Assembly (NCBI GenBank): GCA_963819735.1
Contig: CAWFXC010000001.1
Coordinates: 1,798,001-1,862,000, forward strand
Source of the DNA: CAWFXC01 sp963819735
GTDB lineage: Bacteria; Actinomycetota; Acidimicrobiia; IMCC26256; DASPTH01
Direction: 5' to 3'
Length of the DNA: 64,000 nucleotides
Shown: positions 45,862 to 56,331 of the stretch, one piece after another
How the letters are laid out: each line of letters opens with the position of its first letter
Numbering within the stretch: the first letter of the stretch is position 1
Position numbers and translations under genes: made by a program
Notes under the pieces: model-generated
What the model was told of the DNA's origin: nothing
What the model saw: only the letters and a program-made list of their open reading frames with translations
Databases searched by the model: none

Positions 45862-46944
45862 ATGAACGTGGGTGACCTGCTCAAGCGCACCGGACTGGTG
45901 GCCGGCGTCGCCGCCGGTGTCGTGGGCGCGGTCTACGCCGGCGAGCGCGCGGTGGTGGCGCGACTGCGTCACGGCGACGACCCCGACACCGATTCGTCGT
46001 TGCTCCCGCTGATCGACGCCACCGAGCTGATCGAGAGTCACGACGGCGGGCTGCTCTACACGATCAGCCGAGGCGAGGGCACACCGATCGTCTTCGCGCA
46101 CGGCGTCACCCTGTCGTCGCGGGTGTGGGCCAAGCAGTTCGACGCGATTCCCGACGCGGGGTTCCGCGCGGTCGCCTTCGACTCGCGCGGTCACGGGGAG
46201 TCGACCATCGGGGAGAGTGGGCACTCGGTCGAGAACCTGGCCGACGACGTGCGCAGCGTGCTGGAAGCACTCGACCTGCGCGACGCGATCCTCGTCGGCC
46301 ACTCGATGGGCGGCATGGCGGTGCAGGCGTTCGTGATCCGCCACCCCGACGTCGCTCGCGAACGCGTGCGCGGGCTCGTGCTCCAGTCGACGGCGGCGCG
46401 CAACCTGGTGAGCGACGCCCGGCGCGTGCGCGGCCTGGCCGAACGCGCCACGAGCTTTGCCCCCGACCTCGGCGCGCTCATGCGCCAGCGCAACCTCGGC
46501 TTCCTCCTCGCCCGCATCGGGTTCGGCAACGATCCCCACGCGAGCCACGTCGAGGCGACGCGGCAGATGCTCGGTGCTTGTTCGCAGGAGACGATCCGCG
46601 ACGCGGGCAAGGCGCTCCTCGCGCTCGATCTCACCGGGGGTCTGCCCTCGATCAAGCTCCCGACGCTCGTTCTCGTGGGCACCGCCGACGCGCTGACGCC
46701 GCCGCGCGACTCCCGTCAGATCGCCGAGTTGATCCCGGGTTCGCGGCTGATCGAGTTCAAGGGCGCGGGCCACATGCTCATGTACGAGCGCACCGAGGAG
46801 CTCGATGCACTGATCGTCGAGTTCGCCCGCGAGTGCCTGGCCGCGCGCCCGACACCCGCAGTCGAGTCACCGAACGGCGCGCACGCGCCGGTCGCCGAGC
46901 CCACCGAGACTCCCGAGTCGAGCACCGCGGCGTCGGCGGGGTGA
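45862..46944 (+). CDS. Membrane-anchored alpha/beta hydrolase
   Basis: 360 residues. A hydrophobic segment at 10-26 (TGLVAGVAAGVVGAVYAG) is probably a membrane anchor. The hydrolase fold has IVFAHGVTLSSRVW, nucleophile elbow GHSMGG with S148, D276 in GTADALTPP and H304 in GAGHMLMYE, a complete triad. The C-terminal 30 residues are Pro/Glu/Ser/Thr-rich. It lies between alr and the peptidase in the same run of genes; M. tuberculosis has a hydrolase at a similar place. Substrate unknown (ester or lipid likely). Confidence 0.85.
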   Translation: MNVGDLLKRTGLVAGVAAGVVGAVYAGERAVVARLRHGDDPDTDSSLLPLIDATELIESHDGGLLYTISRGEGTPIVFAHGVTLSSRVWAKQFDAIPDAGFRAVAFDSRGHGESTIGESGHSVENLADDVRSVLEALDLRDAILVGHSMGGMAVQAFVIRHPDVARERVRGLVLQSTAARNLVSDARRVRGLAERATSFAPDLGALMRQRNLGFLLARIGFGNDPHASHVEATRQMLGACSQETIRDAGKALLALDLTGGLPSIKLPTLVLVGTADALTPPRDSRQIAELIPGSRLIEFKGAGHMLMYERTEELDALIVEFARECLAARPTPAVESPNGAHAPVAEPTETPESSTAASAG

Positions 46945-46945
46945 C

Positions 46946-47863
46946 GTGATCACCGACGTCCCGGGGGTGCTCGTCGGCCACTGGACCGGGGACGCCACCG
47001 GGGTCACGGTGGTCCTGCTCCCGCCGGGCACCGTGGGTTCGGGCGAGATGCGCGGCGGCGCTCCGGCCACGCGGGAGACCGCGCTCCTCGATCCGCTCTC
47101 CACGGTCGAAGCGGTCGACGCGGTCGTGTTGTCCGGCGGCTCCGCATTCGGGTTGGCGACGGCCGACGGCGTGATGCGCGCGCTGGCGGAGCAGGGGCGC
47201 GGCTTCCCGACGCGCGGCGGGCCGGTGCCGATCGTGCCGGCGGCGGCGATCTACGACCTCCCCGTTCTGTCCGACGATCCGCAGGCCCCGGCGCCCGGGA
47301 ACCCGCCGGGGCCGGAGGAGGGTCGCGCCGCGCTCGCCGACGCGCAGCGACAACCGCCCGTCGCGCTGGCGGTCGGTGCGGTCGGTGCGGGCCGGGGCGC
47401 GAGCGTCGCGAAGTGGCGCGGGGCGGAGCACGCGCGCGTCGGCGGCCTCGGGAGCGCGTCGGCGCGCGACGGCGACGTCGTGCTCGGCGCGCTGGTCGTG
47501 GTCAACGCGCTGGGCGACGTGTTCGGGCTCGACGGCGAGATGATCGTCGGATCGAGCGCGCCTCCCGACACACCAGGTTTTCCCGACCCGGCCCCGTTCA
47601 ACGAGGGCGCGAACACCACGCTCGCGGTCGTCGCCACGAACGCGCGGTGCACGAAGTTGCAGTGCCACCTCCTGGCGCAGAGCGCCCACCACGGTTTGGC
47701 CCGGGCCATCCACCCGTCGCACACCCGGCACGACGGCGACATCACCTTCGCGCTGGCCACTGGTGAGGTCGAGCCGCACTTCGACCGCCTCCGCGTGCTC
47801 GCCACCGAGGTCACGGCGGCGGCGATTCGCAACGCGGTCGCGTACGCTGCTGAGCAACCCTGA
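46946..47863 (+). CDS. P1/DmpA-family (S58) Ntn-type peptidase
   Basis: 305 residues, GTG start. Family blocks: ITDVPGVLVGHWT, GGAPATRETALLDP, VVLSGGSAFGLATADGVMR and EGANTTLAVVATNARCTKLQC. Members such as M. tuberculosis Rv1333 self-cleave between Asn and Thr in the NTT motif to expose the Thr nucleophile; the matching residues here are N223, T224 and T225. Cleavage into about 24- and 8-kDa chains is predicted. Physiological substrate unknown; aminopeptidase or beta-peptide hydrolysis is known in the family. Confidence 0.85.
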   Translation: MITDVPGVLVGHWTGDATGVTVVLLPPGTVGSGEMRGGAPATRETALLDPLSTVEAVDAVVLSGGSAFGLATADGVMRALAEQGRGFPTRGGPVPIVPAAAIYDLPVLSDDPQAPAPGNPPGPEEGRAALADAQRQPPVALAVGAVGAGRGASVAKWRGAEHARVGGLGSASARDGDVVLGALVVVNALGDVFGLDGEMIVGSSAPPDTPGFPDPAPFNEGANTTLAVVATNARCTKLQCHLLAQSAHHGLARAIHPSHTRHDGDITFALATGEVEPHFDRLRVLATEVTAAAIRNAVAYAAEQP

Positions 47864-47880
47864 CGTACTGGGTCGTTGCC

Positions 47881-48474
47881 GTGCCCCTGCTCGAACCAGC
47901 TCCGTTCGCATCCTTTGCCGATCTCGAACGTGACGCGCTCGCGTGCACCCGCTGCCCATTGGCCGAGACCCGCACCCAGGTGGTGTTCGGGGTCGGCGAT
48001 CCCGACGCCGACCTGATGTTCGTGGGGGAGGGGCCCGGCGAGCAGGAGGACCTCACCGGCGAGCCGTTCGTGGGCCGCGCGGGGCGGTTGCTCACCGGCC
48101 TCATCGAGGGCATCGGCCTCGATCGGGAGCGCGTCTACATCGCCAATGTGGTCAAGTGCCGCCCGCCGGGCAACCGCGACCCGCTGCCGCTCGAGATCGA
48201 GACCTGTCGGCCCTACCTCGAAGCCCAGATCGAGTTCATCGATCCGCAGGTCGTGGTCACCCTCGGCAACTTCGCGACGAAGCTGCTCCTGGCGACGAAG
48301 GACGGCATCACGAAGTTGCGCGGTCAGGAGTTCCCGTTCCGCGACCACGCGGTGCTCATCCCGGTGCTCCACCCGTCGGCGGTGTTGCGCAACGGCGGCG
48401 CCGCGCTCGCACAGGCGCGCGCCGACTTCGTGATCATCAAGCGTGCGCTCGGCCGCGTCGACGGTGCGCGATGA
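47881..48474 (+). CDS. Uracil-DNA glycosylase, family 4 (4Fe-4S)
   Basis: Removes uracil from DNA. 197 residues. Cluster cysteines C22, C25, C93 and C109 (LACTRCPLA, NVVKCRPPGNRDP, IETCRPYL); active-site motif GEGPGEQED at 49-57; HPSAVLRNG near the end. Phage SPO1-polymerase-type UDGs are similar, but length and motifs fit the thermophile/actinobacterial family 4. GTG start, 17 bases after the peptidase gene. Confidence 0.92.
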   Translation: MPLLEPAPFASFADLERDALACTRCPLAETRTQVVFGVGDPDADLMFVGEGPGEQEDLTGEPFVGRAGRLLTGLIEGIGLDRERVYIANVVKCRPPGNRDPLPLEIETCRPYLEAQIEFIDPQVVVTLGNFATKLLLATKDGITKLRGQEFPFRDHAVLIPVLHPSAVLRNGGAALAQARADFVIIKRALGRVDGAR

Positions 48475-48496
48475 ATCGGCGCGCGAGGCGTACGCG

Positions 48497-48991
48497 ATGA
48501 AGCTGGTCGCCGTCACCCATTCCGCAGCCGAGACGGGCGCGTTGGCGGCGCGCCTCGGCGCGATCGTGCGCGCCGGCGACGTCGTCGTGCTGGCGGGTGA
48601 GCTCGGCGCGGGCAAGACGGTGTTCGCCAAGGGCATCGCGCACGCGCTCGGGATCACCGAGCCCGTCGTGAGCCCGAGCTTCACCATCGTGCGGGAGTAC
48701 GACGCCCCGCTCCCGCTCGTACACGTCGACGTCTACCGGATCGATCATCTCCAGGAGCTCCACGATCTCGGCTTCGACGATCTCATCGGCACCGACGCGG
48801 TCACGGTCGTCGAGTGGGGGGATCGCGTCACCGCGTTGCTCCCGGCCGATCGTCTCGACATCGCGATCGGGCCCGGCGTCGACGACGACGACCGCGTCGT
48901 CACCATCGAGCCCGCGGGCGCGACGTGGATGGCGCGGGCCGACGCGCTCAGCACCCTGGTCGAACCGCCCGTTGCGGGCCGGGCGCACTGA
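48497..48991 (+). CDS. tsaE: tRNA t6A biosynthesis ATPase TsaE
   Basis: ATPase needed for threonylcarbamoyl-adenosine (t6A37) formation with TsaB and TsaD. 164 residues from ATG 48497. Walker A GELGAGKT at 34-41, then SPSFTIVREYDA and VHVDVYRIDHLQEL. One base before tsaB. The tsaE-tsaB-rimI-tsaD order matches M. tuberculosis Rv3422c-Rv3419c. Confidence 0.95.
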   Translation: MKLVAVTHSAAETGALAARLGAIVRAGDVVVLAGELGAGKTVFAKGIAHALGITEPVVSPSFTIVREYDAPLPLVHVDVYRIDHLQELHDLGFDDLIGTDAVTVVEWGDRVTALLPADRLDIAIGPGVDDDDRVVTIEPAGATWMARADALSTLVEPPVAGRAH

Positions 48992-48992
48992 G

Positions 48993-49706
48993 ATGCTCGT
49001 ACTCGCCATCGACACCGCCACTGCGCAGGTCTCCGTCGCCGTCGGCAACGCGGGCGAGGTCATGGGATCGGTCCAGCTCGCGGGTGGCCGGCGCCATGCC
49101 GAGCAGCTCGCGCCCGCGATCGACTACCTGTGTCGCGAGCTCGACGTCGACCTCGGGCACCTGGCGGCGATCGCGGTCGGGCTCGGGCCCGGTCTGTTCA
49201 CGGGTCTGCGGGTCGGCATCACGACGGCCAAGGTCATGGCGCAGGCGCTGCGCATCCCGGTGGTGGGCATCTCCAGCCTCGACCTCGTCGCTTACCCGTT
49301 GCGCTACACCGATCGGTTGATCGTGGCCGTGCTCGACGCCCGTCGCCGCGAGGTGTTCTCGGCCCGCTACCGCGCGGTGCCGGGCGGTGTGCAGCGGGTG
49401 TCCGACTACGAGGTGCACACCGCGGGTGATCTCGTCGCCGAGCTCGCGCTCGACTCCGGGCCCGGGAGCCGGGGTCTGCTCCTGGCCGGCGACGGCGTGG
49501 CGCGTTTTCCCGCCGAGTTCGCGTCGCTCGACCACGCCGAGCTCGCCGGGGCCGAGTACGCGACGCCGAGCGTGTCGGCGCTGTTGGAGTTGGCGACGGC
49601 CCGCGCCGAGCGCGAGGAGTTCGAGGGACCCGGCGACATCCACCCGCTCTACCTGCGCCAGAGCGACGCCGAGATCGAGTGGAACCGGAAAGCGGAGGTG
49701 GGTTGA
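48993..49706 (+). CDS. tsaB: tRNA t6A biosynthesis protein TsaB
   Basis: ASKHA-fold partner of TsaD, 237 residues from ATG 48993. MLVLAIDTATAQVSVAV, GRRHAEQLAPAIDYL and AVGLGPGLFTGLRVGITTAKVMAQAL are diagnostic; it lacks the metal-binding histidines of TsaD as expected. Its stop overlaps the rimI ATG (TGATG). Confidence 0.95.
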   Translation: MLVLAIDTATAQVSVAVGNAGEVMGSVQLAGGRRHAEQLAPAIDYLCRELDVDLGHLAAIAVGLGPGLFTGLRVGITTAKVMAQALRIPVVGISSLDLVAYPLRYTDRLIVAVLDARRREVFSARYRAVPGGVQRVSDYEVHTAGDLVAELALDSGPGSRGLLLAGDGVARFPAEFASLDHAELAGAEYATPSVSALLELATARAEREEFEGPGDIHPLYLRQSDAEIEWNRKAEVG

Positions 49707-50275
49707 TGGCGGCCGAGCTCGAGCCACCGGCGCCCGACGCCGCGATCACCGTGCACGTGCAGGGGATGCGTCGTCGGCACGTGCGGTCGGTGCTGCGCAT
49801 CGAGCAGCAGGTCTACCCCCGGCCGTGGAGCGCCTCGCTGTTCCACTCCGAGCTCGCGATGCGTTCGACGCGCGCGTACTACGTCGCGCGAGTCGGCCGC
49901 GAGCTCGTCGGCTACGCCGGCCTGATGATGACGCTCGACGAGGGACACGTCACCACGATCGCGGTCGACCCCCGCCGCCATCGTCTGAAGATCGGTACCC
50001 GCCTGCTGCTGGTGCTCACACGCGAAGCCATCGCGCGCGGCGCGACCGCGCTCACGCTCGAGGTGCGCATGTCGAACCGCGGCGCGCAGGACATGTACCG
50101 GAGATTCGGGTTCGGGCCGGTGGGGGTGCGCAAGAACTACTACCAGGAGGTCAACGAGGACGCGCTCGTGATGTGGGCCCACGAGGTGGATCAGCCCGCG
50201 TACGCGGAGCTGCTCGATTCGATCGAACGGACCATCCCCGGCGAGACGATCGTCGAAGAGGTCCGGCGCTGGTGA
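49706..50275 (+). CDS. rimI: Ribosomal-protein-alanine N-acetyltransferase-like GNAT protein
   Basis: 189 residues. GNAT fold with RIEQQVYPRPWSASLF, HVTTIAVDPRRHRLKIGTRLLLVL (acetyl-CoA loop; Lys replaces the first Gly of the usual RxxGxG) and NRGAQDMYRRFGF. In E. coli RimI acetylates S18; actinobacterial homologues have broader targets. GGAGGTGGG precedes the ATG. The N-terminal 15 and C-terminal 30 residues extend beyond the core. Overlaps tsaD by GTGA. Confidence 0.9.
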   Translation: MAAELEPPAPDAAITVHVQGMRRRHVRSVLRIEQQVYPRPWSASLFHSELAMRSTRAYYVARVGRELVGYAGLMMTLDEGHVTTIAVDPRRHRLKIGTRLLLVLTREAIARGATALTLEVRMSNRGAQDMYRRFGFGPVGVRKNYYQEVNEDALVMWAHEVDQPAYAELLDSIERTIPGETIVEEVRRW

Positions 50276-51261
50276 CGCGCATCCTGGGCATCGAGACGTC
50301 GTGCGACGAGACCGCCGCCGCGGTCGTCGAGGACGGCCGCTTCGTGCATTCGTCGGTGGTCTCGAGTCAGGTCGATCTGCACGCCCGGTTCGGTGGGGTG
50401 GTCCCCGAGGTGGCGAGCCGGGCCCACGTCGAGCTGATCAACGTCGTGATCGCCGAAGCGCTGGTCGAGGCCGGGGCAGACCTGCGCGAGCTCGATGCCG
50501 TCGCCGCGTGCCACGGCCCGGGCCTCGCCGGCGCGCTCCTCGTGGGCGTGAGCGCGGCGAAGGGTCTCGCGTTGGCGGCCGACCTCCCCTATGTGGGCGT
50601 CAACCACCTGGAGGCCCACCTCTACGCCGCCTGGCTCGAGGAGCCCGACCTCGAGCCGCCGATCGCGGTCCTGATCGTGTCGGGCGGCCACACGATGGTC
50701 GTCGTGATGGAAGGCCACGGCCGTTACCGGGTCACCGGCCAGACCGTCGACGACGCCGCCGGCGAGGCGTTCGACAAGGTCGCCCGGCACCTCGGCCTCG
50801 GCTACCCCGGCGGCCCGGAGATCGACCGTCTGGCCGCATCCGGCGATCCCGCGGCCATCCGGTTCCCGCGGGCGATGCCGGGCGAGGCCGACTTCTCGTT
50901 CGCCGGGATCAAGACCGCGGTGGTGAACCACCTGCGTCGCCATCCCGACGCCGATCTCGCCGACGTGGCGGCGTCGTTCCAGGAAGCGGTCGTCGACCAG
51001 CTCGTGATCAAGCTGCTCGGTGCGGCCGACGCGGCGGCGGTGCCCACGTTGGCGCTCGGGGGCGGGGTCGCGGCCAACTCCCGGCTGCGGGCCCGGGTGG
51101 CGGAGGTGGCGGCCGAGACCGGGCGTTCGGTGTTCCTCCCGCCCCTCGCCCTGTGCACCGACAACGGCGCCATGATCGCGGCGACCGCCTGGTGGCGCCT
51201 GGAGGCCGACGGCCCCACCTCGCTCCACGCCGGCGCCGACCCCAACCTTCGTCTGGTGTAG
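50272..51261 (+). CDS. tsaD: tRNA t6A transferase TsaD
   Basis: Transfers the threonylcarbamoyl group to tRNA A37. 329 residues from GTG 50272. ILGIETSCDETAAAVV start; metal ligands H112 and H116 (NHLEAHLYA); GGHTMVVVM; GQTVDDAAGEAFDKVAR; GGVAANSRLRA; CTDNGAMIA. The very long open frame upstream is the shadow of tsaB/rimI. Completes the TsaE-B-D set in one operon. Confidence 0.97.
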   Translation: MTRILGIETSCDETAAAVVEDGRFVHSSVVSSQVDLHARFGGVVPEVASRAHVELINVVIAEALVEAGADLRELDAVAACHGPGLAGALLVGVSAAKGLALAADLPYVGVNHLEAHLYAAWLEEPDLEPPIAVLIVSGGHTMVVVMEGHGRYRVTGQTVDDAAGEAFDKVARHLGLGYPGGPEIDRLAASGDPAAIRFPRAMPGEADFSFAGIKTAVVNHLRRHPDADLADVAASFQEAVVDQLVIKLLGAADAAAVPTLALGGGVAANSRLRARVAEVAAETGRSVFLPPLALCTDNGAMIAATAWWRLEADGPTSLHAGADPNLRLV

Positions 51262-51308
51262 CCGAGCGCCTTTCGTGGGGTTGCGGCTGCCGCACCCGCA
51301 CTGGTACC

Positions 51309-51340
51309 TTGACTTAGCACTCGCGATCCCCGAGTGCTAA
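51309..51340 (+). promoter_or_regulatory. CIRCE operator overlapping the groES promoter
   Basis: A perfect CIRCE element: TTAGCACTC (51314-51322), nine bases, GAGTGCTAA (51332-51340). TTGACT (51309-51314) is a good -35 that runs into the operator; the -10 is less clear, perhaps GTGCTA inside the right arm. HrcA repressor binding here would block groES until heat shock. hrcA is not in the window. Confidence 0.93.
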
Positions 51341-51390
51341 CGATCGCTTCAACCACCCACCACCCGCTGCTTTCCGCAGGAGGCACCCGT

Positions 51391-51699
51391 ATGAACCTGC
51401 AACCCCTCGAGGACCGTATCGTCGTTCGCCCGGGCGAGGCCGAGGAGACGACCGTGAGCGGACTCGTCATCCCCGACACCGCCAAGGAGAAGCCCCAGCA
51501 GGGTGAGGTCCTGGCCGTGGGCACCGGCCGCCGCTCGGAGCAGTCCGGCGAGCTCATCCCCGTCGACGTTGCCGTCGGCGACGTCGTGCTCTACTCGAAG
51601 TACGGCGGCACCGAGGTCACGGTCGACGGCGAGGACCTCCTCGTGCTGTCGAGCCGCGACGTGCTGGCCAAGATCGGCAGCGCCGGGAAGAAGAAGTAG
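51391..51699 (+). CDS. groES: Co-chaperonin GroES
   Basis: Heptameric lid for GroEL, 102 residues from ATG 51391 with CAGGAGG upstream. LQPLEDRIVVRPGEAEETTVSGLVIPD holds the mobile loop; YSKYGGTEVTVDGEDLLVLSSRDVLAKI ends the fold. CIRCE-controlled. groEL is not downstream: the next gene, after 58 bases, is a Nudix hydrolase, unlike the groES-groEL1 pair of M. tuberculosis. Confidence 0.98.
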   Translation: MNLQPLEDRIVVRPGEAEETTVSGLVIPDTAKEKPQQGEVLAVGTGRRSEQSGELIPVDVAVGDVVLYSKYGGTEVTVDGEDLLVLSSRDVLAKIGSAGKKK

Positions 51700-51757
51700 C
51701 ACGACCCTCGAAGAGCCGGTAGGGGCCCGGGGAGGGCGCCAACGCATCCCGAGGCCG

Positions 51758-52420
51758 GTGACGGCGCGGGCGGGCGGGGCGTCTCCCTGGGCCCGGCTCG
51801 CGCCTGAGCGGCGCGTCGTCACGCTGCACGACGTCCGGGAGCGCTTCGCCGGCCTCCCCGACCCCCCGCTCCCGCCGCCGCGACCCGGCGGCCGGCCGGC
51901 GGCGGTGCTCCTGCCGCTGTTCGAAGAACGCGGTGAAGCCCGCCTCGTGCTCACGAAGCGGCCGGAGACCATGCCGTCGCACCGCGGGGAGATCGCGTTC
52001 CCGGGCGGCAAGATCGAGCCCGGCGACCGCGACGCGCGCGACGCCGCGCTGCGCGAGGCCGAGGAGGAGATCGGGCTGCGCCGCGACGCGGTCGAGGTGC
52101 TCGCCGCGCTGCCGACGATCGGTACGGTCGTCGGCCCGTTCATGATCTCGCCGTTCGTCGGCGTCACCGACGGGCGGCCCGCGATCACCGCCGACTCGCG
52201 CGAAGTCGATCGGGTGTTCGACGTGCCGGTCTCGGAGCTCCTGGCCGACGGCGTCTACCGCGAGGAGCGCTGGGCGTGGGACCGCGAAGGCGTCGAGCGC
52301 TCGATGGAGTTCTACGAGCTCGAGGGCGAGACGGTGTGGGGCGCGACCGCCCGGATCCTCACCGGTTTCCTGGCCCAACTGGTGGGCGTGCCCGCGAACA
52401 CCGACTGGGGCTTCGGCTGA
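51758..52420 (+). CDS. Nudix hydrolase, CoA-diphosphatase type
   Basis: 220 residues from GTG 51758. LVLTKRPETMPSHRGEIAFPGGKIE matches the UPF0035 signature that defines CoA pyrophosphatases, followed by Nudix catalytic REAEEEIG at 99-106 with E103 and E104 as metal ligands. GTVVGPFMISPFVG and VWGATARILTGFL are also typical. Likely hydrolyses CoA or its derivatives to phosphopantetheine and ADP. The N-terminal 40 residues are Pro/Arg-rich. Upstream frame overlaps groES and was not used. Confidence 0.88.
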   Translation: MTARAGGASPWARLAPERRVVTLHDVRERFAGLPDPPLPPPRPGGRPAAVLLPLFEERGEARLVLTKRPETMPSHRGEIAFPGGKIEPGDRDARDAALREAEEEIGLRRDAVEVLAALPTIGTVVGPFMISPFVGVTDGRPAITADSREVDRVFDVPVSELLADGVYREERWAWDREGVERSMEFYELEGETVWGATARILTGFLAQLVGVPANTDWGFG

Positions 52421-52454
52421 ACCGCTGACCCGCGACAGAACCTCGAACCCGTGT

Positions 52455-52483
52455 CTGATTCGCCGAGGGAGAACGGGTAACGT
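52455..52483 (+). promoter_or_regulatory. Candidate guaB3 promoter
   Basis: CTGATT (52455-52460), 17 bases, TAACGT (52478-52483). Transcription from about 52490 would give a short leader containing AGGAGG before the ATG at 52508. Confidence 0.5.
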
Positions 52484-52507
52484 TGGGACCCTTCCCAGGA
52501 GGCGCGG

Positions 52508-53668
52508 ATGGAAGTCGAGATCGGCATCGGCAAGTCCGGACGTCGGGCCTACGGGTTCGACGACATCGCGATCGTGCCCAGTCGGCGCACACGCGACCCG
52601 GAGGATGTCGACATCACCTGGGAGCTCGACGCGTTCCAATTCGAGTTGCCGGTGATGGGCTCGGCGATGGACGGCGTGCTGTCGCCGCGCACCGCGATCG
52701 AGATCGGCAACCTCGGCGGCGTCGGGTGCCTCAACCTCGAGGGCCTCTGGACCCGCTACGACGACCCCGACGTGTTGTTCGAGGAGATCGCCGACCTGCC
52801 CGCCGAGAAGGCCACCCGGCGCATGCAGGAGATCTACGCCGAGCCGATCAAGGCGGAGCTGATCGGGCGGCGCATCCGGGAGATCAAGGACGCCGGTGTC
52901 ACCGCCTGCGCGTCGCTCACCCCGCAGCGGGTCGAGCAGTACGCCAAGCACGTCCTCCAGGCCGAGCTCGACATCCTGGTGATCCAGGGCACGGTCGTGT
53001 CGGCGGAGCACGTCTCGAAGACCTCCGAGCCGCTCAACCTCAAGAAGTTCATCCGTGAGTTCGAGATCCCCGTGATCGTCGGCGGCTGCGCCTCCTACTC
53101 CACCGCGCTGCACCTGATGCGCACCGGCGCGGTCGGCGTGCTCGTCGGGGTCGGTCCCGGCCACGCGTGCACCAGCCGCGGCGTGCTCGGCATCGGCGTC
53201 CCCCAGGCCACCGCCATCGCCGACGCCGCGGGCGCGCGCATCCGCCACCTCGACGAGACCGGCGTCTACGTGCACGTGATCGCCGACGGCGGCATGCGCA
53301 CCGGCGGCGACGTCGCCAAGGCGATCGCCTGCGGTGCCGACGCGGTGATGATCGGTTCGCCGCTGGCCGCCGCCTACGAAGCGCCGGGCCGCGGCTACCA
53401 CTGGGGCATGGCCACGTTCCACCCCACGCTCCCGCGCGGCGCGCGCGTGCAGGCCACCAACCGGGCCACGCTGGCCGAGATCCTCGTCGGCCCCGCGCAC
53501 GAGAACGACGGCACGCTCAACCTGTTCGGTGCGCTGCGCACGTCGATGGCCACCACGGGCTACGAGACGCTCAAGGAATTCCAGAAGGCCGAGGTCATGG
53601 TCGCGCCGTCGCTCCAGACCGAGGGCAAGTCGCTGCAGCGCGCCCAGGGCATCGGCATGGGCCGGTGA
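52508..53668 (+). CDS. guaB3: GuaB3 family IMP dehydrogenase-related protein
   Basis: 386 residues, TIM barrel without CBS domains. YGFDDIAIVPSRRTRDPEDVD start, GSAMDGVLSP, and the catalytic loop GVGPGHACTSRGVLGIGVPQ with C221. The length and the MGSAMDGV/DADAVMIGSPLA features match the actinobacterial GuaB3 group (M. tuberculosis Rv3410c), for which GMP-reductase-like activity has been proposed, rather than the CBS-containing GuaB2. Ten bases before guaA, consistent with a role in guanine nucleotide metabolism. Confidence 0.9.
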   Translation: MEVEIGIGKSGRRAYGFDDIAIVPSRRTRDPEDVDITWELDAFQFELPVMGSAMDGVLSPRTAIEIGNLGGVGCLNLEGLWTRYDDPDVLFEEIADLPAEKATRRMQEIYAEPIKAELIGRRIREIKDAGVTACASLTPQRVEQYAKHVLQAELDILVIQGTVVSAEHVSKTSEPLNLKKFIREFEIPVIVGGCASYSTALHLMRTGAVGVLVGVGPGHACTSRGVLGIGVPQATAIADAAGARIRHLDETGVYVHVIADGGMRTGGDVAKAIACGADAVMIGSPLAAAYEAPGRGYHWGMATFHPTLPRGARVQATNRATLAEILVGPAHENDGTLNLFGALRTSMATTGYETLKEFQKAEVMVAPSLQTEGKSLQRAQGIGMGR

Positions 53669-53677
53669 CGTGGGACC

Positions 53678-55226
<1,549 letters not shown>

Positions 55227-55234
55227 CAACCAAG

Positions 55235-56257
55235 ATGGACATCGCCGAGCTCACCAGCAACGCCCGCGCCCTGGTCGCGCCGGGTAAGGGCATCCTGGCC
55301 GCCGACGAGAGCACCGGGACGATCAAGAAGCGCTTCGATTCGATCGGCACCGAGTCGACCGAGACGAACCGGCGCGACTACCGCGAGATGCTGTTCACCG
55401 CGCCCGGCGTCGCCGAGTACATCAGCGGGGTCATCCTGTTCGACGAGACCATCCGGCAGAGCACCGCCGGTGGCACCACCCTGGTGAAGGTCCTGCAGGA
55501 CCAGGGGATCATCCCCGGCATCAAGGTCGACCTCGGGGCCAAGCCGCTCGCCGGAGCCGAGGGCGAGACCGTCACCGAGGGTCTCGACGGCCTGCGGGAG
55601 CGGCTGGCCGAGTACTACGCGCTCGGCGCGCGCTTCGCCAAGTGGCGGGCGACGTACTCCATCACCGACACGCTCCCGAGCGCCTACTGCATCGACGTCA
55701 ATGCGCACACGTTGGCGCGCTACGCCGCCCTCTGCCAAGAGGCCAACATCGTGCCGATCGTCGAGCCCGAGGTGCTGATGGATGGCGACCACACGATCGA
55801 GCGGTCGTACGACGTCACCTCCGCCGTGCTCGACGCCCTGTTCGACGCCTTGTTCGACCAGCGGGTCCGCCTCGACGGCGCGCTGCTCAAGCCCAACATG
55901 GTCATGTCGGGATACGGCGCGGCCGCTCAGGCGGGAGTCCAGGAGGTCGCCGAGGCGACGGTGTCCTGTTTCCGGGCGACCGTCCCCGCTGCGGTGCCGG
56001 GCATCGTGTTCCTCTCGGGGGGCCAGTCCGACGAGTTGGCCACCGCCCACCTCGACGCCATGAACCGCCTCGGCCCGCACCCGTGGCAGCTCAGCTTCTC
56101 CTACGGCCGGGCGCTGCAGTCGGCGGCGCTCAACGCGTGGAAGGGCGACTCGGCCAACGTCGAGGCCGGCCGGAGCGCGTTCCTGCACCGCGCCCGGCTC
56201 AACGGGGCGGCGCGGTCCGGGAGCTACACCGCCGAGATGGAGCAGGCGGCGAGCTGA
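55235..56257 (+). CDS. Fructose-bisphosphate aldolase, class I
   Basis: Schiff-base aldolase of glycolysis and gluconeogenesis. 340 residues from ATG 55235 (GGGAG upstream); ATG 55217, inside the end of guaA, would add six residues. GKGILAADESTGTIKKRFDSIG, GVILFDETIRQ, RFAKWRATYSI, EPEVLMDGDH, the active-site lysine strand LLKPNMVMSG and FLSGGQSDELAT are hallmarks. Most Actinobacteria rely on class II aldolase; class I forms occur but are less usual. Confidence 0.95.
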   Translation: MDIAELTSNARALVAPGKGILAADESTGTIKKRFDSIGTESTETNRRDYREMLFTAPGVAEYISGVILFDETIRQSTAGGTTLVKVLQDQGIIPGIKVDLGAKPLAGAEGETVTEGLDGLRERLAEYYALGARFAKWRATYSITDTLPSAYCIDVNAHTLARYAALCQEANIVPIVEPEVLMDGDHTIERSYDVTSAVLDALFDALFDQRVRLDGALLKPNMVMSGYGAAAQAGVQEVAEATVSCFRATVPAAVPGIVFLSGGQSDELATAHLDAMNRLGPHPWQLSFSYGRALQSAALNAWKGDSANVEAGRSAFLHRARLNGAARSGSYTAEMEQAAS

Positions 56258-56331
56258 GGCGGTCGGGCAGGGGGCGAGCGGAACCGCTTCTAGAAGTCTC
56301 AGCGCGCCACGGCTAGGGTTTCGGAATTCCT

